Shown in pieces: positions 1-5,739 of a stretch of 5,739 bases of DNA (the stretch's first letter is position 1; each line of letters begins with the position of its first letter). The notes beneath the pieces were generated by a model. The model worked only from the letters and a program-made list of their open reading frames with translations. It was not told the origin of the DNA and made no database searches. This stretch comes from an uncultured Bacteroidales bacterium. Its GTDB lineage: Bacteria; Bacteroidota; Bacteroidia; Bacteroidales; Bacteroidaceae. Made by a program: the position numbers and the translations under genes. The stretch covers positions 1 through 5,739 of the forward strand of contig CADCOX010000399.1 of assembly GCA_902803195.1 (NCBI GenBank), written 5' to 3'.

Positions 1-648
1 CATAAGCCAGAGTGCCTGGTCGCGCTGCATATTCTCCCATGAGGGCACGCTGTTGCACTCAGGCATAGCCGTCATCTTGTTGGGGTGAGCTTGACGCAGT
101 TTCCTAAAGTCGGCGACTTGCGAGATGTGGGAGGTGTTGTTCTCTGGCCAATACCAGCCAGCGCCGCCATAGGCTTTCAGCCCGACGGTACATGTTTGTC
201 CCTGCGTGGCGCCGCTCAGCAGCATGTCTTGCCACGCAAAGAGGTCCTCGGCCTGTGTCGTATACTCGCCGTCATTACTTCGGAGGCTGACGGCGGTCAG
301 GGTGAAATTCACTTCCTTGATGTGAATGCCTTGCTTCAGCCTACTGACATCTTGCGCCGTGAGCAGCAAATCGAAGTCGCCATTGACGTTCTGATGTTCC
401 AGCCCATCGAAACATGTCCAACCTGAGCCCCACGACAACTGTAGTTGCGCTCCCGAAGAGGCTGTGATGCTCAGGTGCAGCACGTCGTCAGCCTTGGCAC
501 CGTTGAACCTGCTTCCCTCGATATTAAGCACATCGCTCCAACCGGAGAACTTCTTCGAGCCCTGCCAGAGAAGGCTCTCAGCGGCAGTGGCTCCCACTGA
601 GAACAGGAGCAACATTGCCAATATCAATTGTGACTTCCTGATGGCCAT
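1..648 (-). CDS. Secreted CBM-like / GH26-like protein, 5' part (runs off left edge)
   Basis: An open frame of 216 codons runs from an ATG at 648 to the window edge with no stop; the 3' end is missing. The N-terminus (MAIRKSQLILAMLLLFSVGA, then TAAES) is a clear Sec signal peptide with likely cleavage after Ala22/Ala23 and no lipobox Cys, so the product is periplasmic or secreted. Residues 25-125 alternate beta-type segments with Trp, Gly and Asp (LLWQGSKKFSGW, GDFDLLLTAQDV), like the non-catalytic sugar-binding-type domains at the front of Bacteroidales glycanases. Residues 173-216 (SHISQVADFRKL, then AMPECNSVPSWENM) resemble the GH26 beta-mannanase stretch around the catalytic nucleophile, which would be Glu197. 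In ordinary GH26 enzymes roughly 200 or more barrel residues, including the acid/base Glu, precede that point; here there is almost no room for them. It may be an internally deleted GH26, an accessory protein, or a different fold with a chance match. It follows the GH31 gene by 86 bp and is probably co-transcribed. The signal peptide and reading frame are secure; the family is tentative. Confidence 0.72.
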   Translation of the reverse strand, partial: MAIRKSQLILAMLLLFSVGATAAESLLWQGSKKFSGWSDVLNIEGSRFNGAKADDVLHLSITASSGAQLQLSWGSGWTCFDGLEHQNVNGDFDLLLTAQDVSRLKQGIHIKEVNFTLTAVSLRSNDGEYTTQAEDLFAWQDMLLSGATQGQTCTVGLKAYGGAGWYWPENNTSHISQVADFRKLRQAHPNKMTAMPECNSVPSWENMQRDQALWLM

Positions 649-734
649 ATCTTTTTCAGTGTATTCAACTTTCGTAAATTCAGTTCCGCCTCAGGTTCTT
701 CGCTATGAAATGCGTCCCCTGCAGGCCGTTCCTC
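649..734 (-). other. Short intergenic spacer within the probable operon
   Basis: These 86 bp separate the GH31 stop codon from the ATG of the downstream secreted protein. I see no TAnnTTTG-type promoter element, no strong hairpin followed by a T-run, and no good Shine-Dalgarno sequence; the bases just before the ATG are A-rich (CTGAAAAAGAT), which is common in Bacteroidota. The absence of a terminator and promoter supports read-through from the GH31 gene, but this is negative evidence read by eye. Confidence 0.45.
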
Positions 735-3700
735 TCATCTGACGAAGATTTTCTTGTTGTTCGTGAGATATATTCCGCTTGGCAAGCGACCTTTCCTTGC
801 ATACGACCCTTTGCGACCTGAGAGGTCGTAGATGGCGGCAGAAAGCTTTGGAGATGACGAATGAGGAGCAAACGACAGTCCCGTGGCGGGGTCCTCGGCC
901 AAGCGGTAGAGTCGGAAGTTGTCAATCTTGAACCACGTCTCGCGCGGAGCGCCTTCAGTAGCGACACCGATGGCGATGGGCACGTTGTCGGCCTCCTGTT
1001 CGAAGCGGACCGCAATGGTCTGCATGGGATACGTATCGCCTACGCCGGCCGTACTGAGTTGGTCGGCGAAGTAGCCTCTCTGCTGACCAGCAAAAACGTA
1101 TTGTCGGCCCAAGCGGATGGACTCGGCAGAGCGATTGCTGGCCTGCATGTCTACGGTCAGTCGGTAGCTGCCGCGGGGCAGCGAGGTGACGGTCTGGCTG
1201 ACGGAGGGCGTCATGGAGGCATCGTTATCCCAAACGCCGAAGATGTACAGCCCGTCGGTGGCCTGCGGGTCGCCATTGCCACCACCTCGGTTGACGCCCC
1301 ACCAGGTAGTTTCGCTAGCCACAGTCCATCCCTGCGGTGCCACCTTGCTGAGCGTTTGGCCGTCGGCCTCGAAGCTAGGGTTCACAATCTGGCTGGTAAC
1401 GTCCTCAACCTGGCTTTCAACCTCTGCTTCTTCGGCCAAGGTCACACTTTGGGCCGTTCCGTCGTAAGTGACAACACGGTTATACGTGGAAGAAGGCTGA
1501 TCGCCGAAGCCCTTATGGGAGGACACGCGGACGATGCGGAACGTGCGCTGCCGCAGCATCCCGGGGAACTCGCCCTTACGCTGACCGATGGTGAGTATTT
1601 GTGTCGTCTCGTTCCAACTGAAGGGAATCTCGCTGAAGGCTCCCTGTTGGTAGCCGTAGCCGTCGAGTTCGTCTTCATAGAGCGTAAAGCTGCCGTCTGC
1701 ACCTGCGTAAACGCGGATCTCGATGTCATCCCACGGTTTCTCACTGCTGTACTGCACCTCAGGTCCAAAGGGCAGGATGGTGCCAGCTGGAACGTAGAGG
1801 GGCATGATGTCCTGCGGTGTTGTGCAGAACACGGTCTGACCGCCTCTGCAGGACTTGCCCGTCCAAAAATCATACCATTTAAGGGTTTGAGGATTTGAGG
1901 ATTTAAGGATTTGGGGCAGATAGACATTGCGCCCTGCAGCACCTTCGGTCACAACGGGAGCCACGAGGAATGCTCGTCCGAACATGTACTGATCGGTTAC
2001 GCCCATGCATTGGGCATCATCCTCGAAGGCGATAGGCATGGCACGCATGAAGGTCTCGTCGCGAGTCACCACCTGATGAGCAGTGCTGTAGATGTAGGGC
2101 AAAAGGCGGTAGCGCAGACGGATGTAGCGAAGGATATTGTCGTAGTCGCCTTGGGCATCTCCATTAGCGCCGAACTGCCAAATCTCGCGCGGCGTCTGGT
2201 CGCCGTGGAAACGCATCATCGGGCAGAAGCAGGAGAACTGCGTCCAGCGGGTGTAGAGCGCACGCCAGTTGGCATCGCTCACGCCGCCATAGCCGCCAAT
2301 GAAGAACGCACCTGTGTCGCTGTTCCAATAGGGCAGACCAGAGATTGAGAGGTTACAGGCGGCAGGAATCTGTGCTGCTAACGTCTGCCAACTCGATGTA
2401 ATGTCAGCACTCCAGACGAAAGCACCTGTGCGTTGCATACCCGCGAAAGCAGAACGGGCTAAGATGCTCACGCGCTTACCCGACAATGCGTTCTTGGCCT
2501 TGTGGTTATCGTAAACGCCCTCCACATGACATAGCGGGAAGGCATTGCGGACACTACGGAAGGTACGACCGTCGAGCCCCGTCACGTAGTCGTAATCGGT
2601 GGTTTTGTTGCTGAAGTCATCTGGTTCTGCCGAATCGAGCCAAAGAGCATCAATGCCTTTGCTCATCAGGCCTTCATAAAGATAATTCCAGTAGCGGGCG
2701 CGGGTTGTGGCATCATAGACATCATAGGGGCGCGTGGCCACACTGGTTGGATAACTCTGTATGGGAATGAGGCGTCCAGCCTCGCTGAACTCCTTGTATT
2801 GCTTGGTCTCGGGGCCGAAGTCGGGCCATACACTAATCATCAGTTTGGCATTCATCCCGTGGACCTCATCTATCATGCGCTGATAGTCGCCATATTTGGG
2901 GTTCAGGAACTCCATGGCATTCCAGTGGGCATCGTCGCCCCAGTACTGCCAGTCCTGCACAACACAGTCGAGGGGCACACCCAGCTGGCGGTACTTGGCC
3001 ACCACGTCGATGACCTCCTGCGTGCTCTGGTATCGCTGTTTGCTCTGGTAGAGTCCGAAGTTCCAGAGCGGAGGCAGCTGGGTGCCGCCCGTCAGTCGGC
3101 GCCACGAGCGCAGCACACTGTCTGCCCCACTGCCCACGAGCACATAGTAGTCGATGGCCTGTCCTGTAGAAGCGAAGGTGGTGCCGGCGGCATTGTCGCT
3201 GAAGGTCGTTGGCGAGTAGTTGTCCCAATAGAGGGCATAGCGTTTGGAACTATAAAAAAATGGTATATAGATACTGCGGTTGTCCTGGATCATCGTGGTG
3301 CTGAGTCCACGCATGGACAGGCGGCCGTTCTGCAACTGGCCCATGCCGTAGATCTGCTCGTCGGCATCGAGGGCAAAGACTTGCTTCAGTTGGTAGGCTG
3401 CATTGGGGCCATCGTTCTTGGCGGCGATGACGGCCAGTTTCTCGGCGATGAGCAGTTCGCCCGTGGGACGATAGACGCTGACGGTGCCTGCGTCCACGTC
3501 GTAGACCAAGCGCATCTGCGAGGTGGTGAGGGTGACTTGCCCATCGCTCTCGGTATGACTCACGTTCAAGCCCGAGGCTGTCTGCGACCTAATGACCAGA
3601 CTCTGCTCCACGCGGCTCTCATCACCAATGTACTTCGTCACGCGCAGGATGCTGTCGTTGACGAAGCGCAGACGCACGGCGAGGTCATCCCAACGTGCCA

Positions 3701-4556
3701 GCAGTCCGTCGGCAGTCAGCTGATAGCTGACAACACGGCTCGCGTCTGTGTAGGCGGCCTCGGCCTCTTGCAGGCGCTCGATGGTGGAGGGCACAACGGC
3801 ATAGTTCTCTGCCGTCAAAGCCTTCAGTACGTTCTGTGCCTCTGCAATGGCAGCCTGCAGGGCGTTCTTCACATCGTCCGTGGCGGGTCGCTGCTGCAAG
3901 AGCTTCTGTGCTCTGGCTATTTCTGCGGTCAGCGCTGCACGCATCTGCTGGACCAGAGCCTCCTCGGTAATGCCCAGCTCGGTCATGAGTGTCGGATAGG
4001 TAGTGGCGATGGCCATATCGCTGTAACAGCCCACGTCTGTCACAGTAGCGGCAGTGCCCGCTGCTGTTAGTCCCATGGCGAGGATGAAACCCGTGCTGTT
4101 GGAATTGAGCACGATAGGCTCACCTCCGTTGCCGAACCACGAGAAGAGGTCGTTGCCATTCCGCAGATCCCAGACGAACACCTGTTGGTTGCCACCGAGA
4201 GTGAACACGCGGTCGGGAGCCACCTGAGTGCCCCGATTCGCGCCGTTGATCCACCAGAGGTAGGCATCGGTGCGGCCAGTCGCCAGGCCGCTGCCACTGA
4301 CCAAGAGCCAATGGTCGTCTGACATGATGTAGTACTTGCCGTCGCACTCGCCGCCCATCTTGAAGGCCACGTTATTCTGCCCTGATGCTGCTACGGTGAA
4401 CGATGACTGGCCGTAGCTGAAGGCACTCTGTGGCGCACGATTGTTGTCGGTCGACACATAGTCGGAGGGTTGGAAGCGGTAATGTTCCTGTGCCTGGAGG
4501 GCTGCATTGCCGAGCAGCGTCAGGACCATTGTCAGTTGAATCAGTCTTTGTCTCAT
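735..4556 (-). CDS. Secreted multidomain GH31 glycoside hydrolase (alpha-xylosidase/alpha-glucosidase type)
   Basis: A complete 1273-residue protein, longer than the roughly 650-950 residues usual for GH31 because of added modules. Residues 1-23 are a Sec signal peptide (cleavage near LQAQ, no lipobox Cys). Residues about 45-185 form an unrecognised Gly/Trp-rich beta-type domain. Residues about 187-272 are Ala/Glu/Gln-rich helices resembling FIVAR-type bundles. Residues about 340-480 are the GH31 N-terminal mutarotase-like sandwich (EQIYGMGQLQNGR). The catalytic barrel spans about 492-840, with VVQDWQYWG at 532, MISVWPDFG at 573, nucleophile Asp641 in ALWLDSAEPD, acid/base Asp718 in VWSADITSSW, and MRFHGDQTPREIW at 781. 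The GH31 C-terminal sandwiches follow to about 1010 (LYVPAGTILPFG, FTLYEDELDGYGY). Residues about 1053-1218 form a galactose-binding-like domain (IVNPSFEADG, FKIDNFRLYRL), and 1240-1273 a YDLSGR...GIYL tail. Family members release alpha-linked xylose or glucose from oligosaccharides; no PA14 insert, as found in some xyloglucan alpha-xylosidases, is visible, so the substrate stays open. The start is supported by AAAGG four bases upstream and by the signal peptide. Confidence 0.95.
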   Translation of the reverse strand: MRQRLIQLTMVLTLLGNAALQAQEHYRFQPSDYVSTDNNRAPQSAFSYGQSSFTVAASGQNNVAFKMGGECDGKYYIMSDDHWLLVSGSGLATGRTDAYLWWINGANRGTQVAPDRVFTLGGNQQVFVWDLRNGNDLFSWFGNGGEPIVLNSNSTGFILAMGLTAAGTAATVTDVGCYSDMAIATTYPTLMTELGITEEALVQQMRAALTAEIARAQKLLQQRPATDDVKNALQAAIAEAQNVLKALTAENYAVVPSTIERLQEAEAAYTDASRVVSYQLTADGLLARWDDLAVRLRFVNDSILRVTKYIGDESRVEQSLVIRSQTASGLNVSHTESDGQVTLTTSQMRLVYDVDAGTVSVYRPTGELLIAEKLAVIAAKNDGPNAAYQLKQVFALDADEQIYGMGQLQNGRLSMRGLSTTMIQDNRSIYIPFFYSSKRYALYWDNYSPTTFSDNAAGTTFASTGQAIDYYVLVGSGADSVLRSWRRLTGGTQLPPLWNFGLYQSKQRYQSTQEVIDVVAKYRQLGVPLDCVVQDWQYWGDDAHWNAMEFLNPKYGDYQRMIDEVHGMNAKLMISVWPDFGPETKQYKEFSEAGRLIPIQSYPTSVATRPYDVYDATTRARYWNYLYEGLMSKGIDALWLDSAEPDDFSNKTTDYDYVTGLDGRTFRSVRNAFPLCHVEGVYDNHKAKNALSGKRVSILARSAFAGMQRTGAFVWSADITSSWQTLAAQIPAACNLSISGLPYWNSDTGAFFIGGYGGVSDANWRALYTRWTQFSCFCPMMRFHGDQTPREIWQFGANGDAQGDYDNILRYIRLRYRLLPYIYSTAHQVVTRDETFMRAMPIAFEDDAQCMGVTDQYMFGRAFLVAPVVTEGAAGRNVYLPQILKSSNPQTLKWYDFWTGKSCRGGQTVFCTTPQDIMPLYVPAGTILPFGPEVQYSSEKPWDDIEIRVYAGADGSFTLYEDELDGYGYQQGAFSEIPFSWNETTQILTIGQRKGEFPGMLRQRTFRIVRVSSHKGFGDQPSSTYNRVVTYDGTAQSVTLAEEAEVESQVEDVTSQIVNPSFEADGQTLSKVAPQGWTVASETTWWGVNRGGGNGDPQATDGLYIFGVWDNDASMTPSVSQTVTSLPRGSYRLTVDMQASNRSAESIRLGRQYVFAGQQRGYFADQLSTAGVGDTYPMQTIAVRFEQEADNVPIAIGVATEGAPRETWFKIDNFRLYRLAEDPATGLSFAPHSSSPKLSAAIYDLSGRKGSYARKGRLPSGIYLTNNKKIFVR
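1881..1912 (-). repeat. Octamer tandem repeat (4 x 8 bp) inside the GH31 gene
   Basis: Read on the minus strand, four consecutive 8-bp units follow the consensus AAATCCTY: AAATCCTT, AAATCCTC, AAATCCTC and AAACCCTT. They lie in frame within the GH31 coding sequence at residues 882-892, in the C-terminal sandwich between NVYLP and KWYDFWTG. Because the unit is not a multiple of three, three units make one 24-bp, 8-residue period, visible in the protein as PQILKSSN followed by PQTLKW. GH31 proteins usually join VYLP to WYDFWTG by only a few residues, so the array appears to have added about eight residues to a surface loop. The frame is kept. Confidence 0.8.
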
Positions 4557-4560
4557 ATTG

Positions 4561-4566
4561 CCTTTC
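4561..4566 (-). promoter_or_regulatory. Ribosome-binding site of the GH31 gene
   Basis: The minus strand reads GAAAGG, four bases before the ATG at 4556. It is a purine-rich Shine-Dalgarno-like match at short spacing, and supports this start over the in-frame Met10, which would remove the positively charged part of the signal peptide. Confidence 0.5.
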
Positions 4567-4591
4567 AGTTAGATGTTTCGTATCGACGGCG

Positions 4592-4599
4592 CAAAGGTA
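4592..4599 (-). promoter_or_regulatory. Bacteroidota-type -7 promoter element for the GH31 gene
   Basis: The minus strand reads TACCTTTG, an exact match to the Bacteroidota primary sigma factor consensus TAnnTTTG. Transcription would then start around 4585-4588, giving a leader of about 30 nt before the GH31 ATG. No TTTG sits at the usual distance upstream for a -33 box; the nearest is 27 bp away, inside half-site 2. A good -7 with a poor -33 is what an activator-dependent promoter would show. Confidence 0.65.
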
Positions 4600-4607
4600 T
4601 GATGAAA
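4599..4607 (-). repeat. Partial third copy of the operator-like repeat
   Basis: The minus strand reads TTTCATCAT, identical to the first nine bases of half-site 2 and 31 bp downstream of it. Its last base is the first base of the TACCTTTG -7 element. A nine-base match could arise by chance in AT-rich DNA. Its near-helical phasing with the other two copies makes it worth recording, and if it is bound it could compete with polymerase. Confidence 0.4.
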
Positions 4608-4624
4608 CCGTAGGCGGGAAGTAA

Positions 4625-4638
4625 AACAAATGATGAAA
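4625..4638 (-). promoter_or_regulatory. Putative operator half-site 2 (proximal direct repeat)
   Basis: The minus strand reads TTTCATCATTTGTT, differing from half-site 1 at one position. With a start site near 4587 it would cover about -39 to -52, next to where RNA polymerase would contact the -33 region. That is the usual place for the promoter-proximal half-site of an AraC-type activator. The partial third copy, TTTCATCAT, begins 31 bp further downstream at 4607, close to three helical turns. Confidence 0.6.
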
Positions 4639-4645
4639 GCTGCGC

Positions 4646-4659
4646 AACAAATGTTGAAA
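4646..4659 (-). promoter_or_regulatory. Putative operator half-site 1 (distal direct repeat)
   Basis: The minus strand reads TTTCAACATTTGTT, starting five bases after the regulator's stop codon. It matches half-site 2 at 13 of 14 positions, and the two start exactly 21 bp apart, two turns of DNA. AraC-family proteins commonly bind direct repeats with this spacing. If transcription starts near 4587, this copy covers about -60 to -73. The repeat is seen directly; its role as a binding site for the neighbouring regulator is inferred. Confidence 0.6.
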
Positions 4660-4664
4660 AGTGT

Positions 4665-5739
4665 TCACGCTCCTGTGTACTCCGAGGGCTTGCAACCAAA
4701 TTCCTTCTGAAAACACTTGCTGAAATAGCTCGTAGAGCCAAAGCCCGTGCGCTCCGAGATCTCGGTGACCGACAAGTCGCCGCGTAGCAGCATATCGGCG
4801 GCACGGTGCAGGCGTATGCTGCGTATGAATGCCACTGGCGACTGCTGCATCAAGGCAGTTAGTCGTTTATAGAGACCGGTACGTTCCATGCAAAGGTCTG
4901 CTGCCAAGCGCTCCACATTGTAGGCTGGGTCGGTGATATGCTGCTCTACCAGTTGTGTGGCTCTAGCCATGAATTCCTTCTCCTGAGCCGTGGGTTCGGG
5001 TTCTATGGCTGTAGGGCCAGTGGCCGACGGCTCACTCAGCACCACCATCGCCTCTGAATGCTCGTCGCGATTAGCCTGTTCCGCCAAATGTTGGATGCGC
5101 AACAGCAGCATCTCCTCGCACGCCTTGCGCTGCAGGTTGCGGCGATAGAGCCAGAAGACGAGGGCGACTGCCGCTGCCGCCAACGATAGATAAAATAGGT
5201 ACGCGAGGGGCGTCTGCCACCAAGGCGGACGAATGGTGAAAGCGATGCGCCGCAGGGCAGTACCCTTCCAGTGGCTGGGGTTGGTCGTAGCCATCACTTC
5301 CAAGATGTAGTCGCCTGGCGAGAGGCTGACCAGCGGCAGGTAGAGCACGCCCTTGTCGTCAACCAAATGGTTGGCGGAGTCGGCCGAGAGCGTGTGCCAC
5401 TGCCCACGGTCGCCCGAAAAACGATAGCGATAGCAAGTGCTACGCGGACGCACGTAGTTCATCGTGGAGAACTGGAAGGCCAGCGAGTTCTGATCGTGAC
5501 TGAAGGTGAGTTGTTCCACGTAGGGCGGAGCCACTGTGAGCAGCGCATGACCGTCGTACTCATGGCCTACCTGCAGGGGTTGTCCATGCAGATAGATGGC
5601 GGTGAGAATGGGATAGACGTCGATGTCGATGGGGCGGGTGTCGAAGAGTCCAGAGAGGGGCGAGGTATAGAGCAGCCCGCTGTCGTAGGTGCCCAGCCAG
5701 ATGCCACCCTCGCGGTCCAACCACACGGTGTTGATGCCC
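4665..5739 (-). CDS. Membrane-spanning Y_Y_Y/AraC regulator lacking kinase and receiver domains, 3' part
   Basis: The frame is open to the right edge, so the N-terminus is missing. The GTG at 5726 is an internal valine (INTVWLDREGGIWLGT), since that segment is a typical last blade of a two-component-regulator beta-propeller. Counting from that Val as 1: propeller end 1-22, Y_Y_Y sensor domain about 65-166 (LTFSHDQNSLAFQFSTMNY, YRYRFSG, PGDYILEV), one transmembrane helix about 172-194 followed by basic YRRNLQRK, a 55-residue linker (partly helical, then Pro/Glu-rich), and an AraC HTH domain about 253-352 (VERLAADLCMERTGLYKRL, IRLHRAADMLL, VTEISERTGFGSTSYFSKCF, KPSEY). The sensor should lie in the periplasm and the HTH in the cytoplasm. 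Hybrid two-component regulators with this sensor normally have HisKA, HATPase and receiver domains of some 300-400 residues between helix and HTH; none is present, and the junction is clean with no frameshift. It probably senses oligosaccharides and activates the GH31 gene beginning 108 bp downstream. Confidence 0.92.
   Translation of the reverse strand, partial: GINTVWLDREGGIWLGTYDSGLLYTSPLSGLFDTRPIDIDVYPILTAIYLHGQPLQVGHEYDGHALLTVAPPYVEQLTFSHDQNSLAFQFSTMNYVRPRSTCYRYRFSGDRGQWHTLSADSANHLVDDKGVLYLPLVSLSPGDYILEVMATTNPSHWKGTALRRIAFTIRPPWWQTPLAYLFYLSLAAAAVALVFWLYRRNLQRKACEEMLLLRIQHLAEQANRDEHSEAMVVLSEPSATGPTAIEPEPTAQEKEFMARATQLVEQHITDPAYNVERLAADLCMERTGLYKRLTALMQQSPVAFIRSIRLHRAADMLLRGDLSVTEISERTGFGSTSYFSKCFQKEFGCKPSEYTGA

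Larger units (their letters stand above)
4557..4664 (-). promoter_or_regulatory. Regulatory intergenic region between the regulator and GH31 genes
   Basis: This 108-bp gap lies between the regulator's TGA and the GH31 ATG, with both genes on the same strand. It is AT-richer than the flanking genes. From upstream to downstream it holds two near-identical direct repeats, a partial third copy, an exact Bacteroidota -7 element and a ribosome-binding site. No rho-independent terminator is apparent after the regulator gene, so some read-through is possible, but the layout argues for an independently controlled promoter for the GH31 gene. Confidence 0.75.

Noticed and set aside
85..742. Two plus-strand open frames (85-426 and 464-742)
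   Set aside because: They overlap the minus-strand secreted protein, which has a convincing signal peptide and 216 uninterrupted codons; the plus-strand translations look random.
861..1898. 345-codon open frame on the plus strand opposite the GH31 3' end
   Set aside because: Antisense shadow of the GH31 C-terminal domains; its translation shows no family motif, and the minus-strand frame there carries clear NPSFE and DNFRLYRL motifs.
2403..2405. Ala in place of the frequent Gly before the GH31 acid/base (WSAD rather than WSGD)
   Set aside because: The catalytic Asp718 is kept and the surrounding ITSSW segment is normal, so this is a mild family variation and not a sign of inactivity.
2799..4070. 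423-codon open frame on the plus strand opposite the GH31 gene
   Set aside because: It lies wholly antisense to a well-supported coding sequence, has a His/Val-rich composition typical of a shadow frame, no recognisable domain, and no start signals.
4639..4648. Short near-palindrome around TGCGCA between the direct repeats
   Set aside because: Only six bases are perfectly symmetric and no stem long enough for a terminator or strong operator forms; the direct repeats explain the region better.
5724..5726. GTG as the start codon of the regulator
   Set aside because: The four codons before it are open, and the sequence INTVWLDREGGIWLGT is a propeller blade that should be preceded by many more, so this is an internal valine.

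Overview
The window looks like part of a polysaccharide utilisation locus from a Bacteroidota genome, probably Bacteroidales and Prevotella-like. The signs are a hybrid-sensor-type regulator with a triple-tyrosine (Y_Y_Y) periplasmic domain and an AraC-type output domain, secreted multidomain glycoside hydrolases, a Bacteroidota-type TAnnTTTG promoter element, and a C-terminal 'YDLSGR...GIYL' tail common on secreted Prevotella/Bacteroides enzymes. Genus is inferred from style only.

All three genes lie on the minus strand. From the right edge, in transcription order: (1) 5739-4665 is the 3' part of a membrane-spanning regulator. It has a propeller-repeat remnant, a Y_Y_Y domain, one transmembrane helix and an AraC HTH, but no histidine kinase or receiver domain. 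(2) 4664-4557 is a 108-bp intergenic region with an exact TACCTTTG -7 element, an AAAGG ribosome-binding site, and a TTTCAwCATTTGTT direct repeat present twice at 21-bp spacing, plus a partial third copy 31 bp further on. This is a good candidate operator for the adjacent regulator. (3) 4556-735 is a complete 1273-residue secreted family GH31 enzyme (alpha-xylosidase/alpha-glucosidase type) with extra N-terminal, helical and C-terminal modules. It carries a small 8-bp tandem repeat inside its coding sequence. (4) 734-649 is a short spacer with no recognisable promoter. (5) 648-1 is the 5' part of a secreted protein. It has a beta-rich, CBM-like N-terminal region and then, unusually early, a segment resembling the C-terminal nucleophile region of GH26 beta-mannanases. 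It runs off the left edge.

A plausible model is that the regulator senses an oligosaccharide in the periplasm and activates the promoter just downstream of its own gene. That promoter would drive the GH31 enzyme and the next protein as one operon for degrading a side-chain-bearing plant polysaccharide. The substrate cannot be fixed from this window: GH31 would suit xyloglucan or another alpha-glycoside, while the GH26-like segment would suit mannan. No SusC/SusD pair, RNA gene, CRISPR array or insertion sequence was seen. The most interesting points are the kinase-less regulator paired with a putative AraC-like operator, the apparently shortened GH26-like protein, and the octamer repeat inside the GH31 gene.
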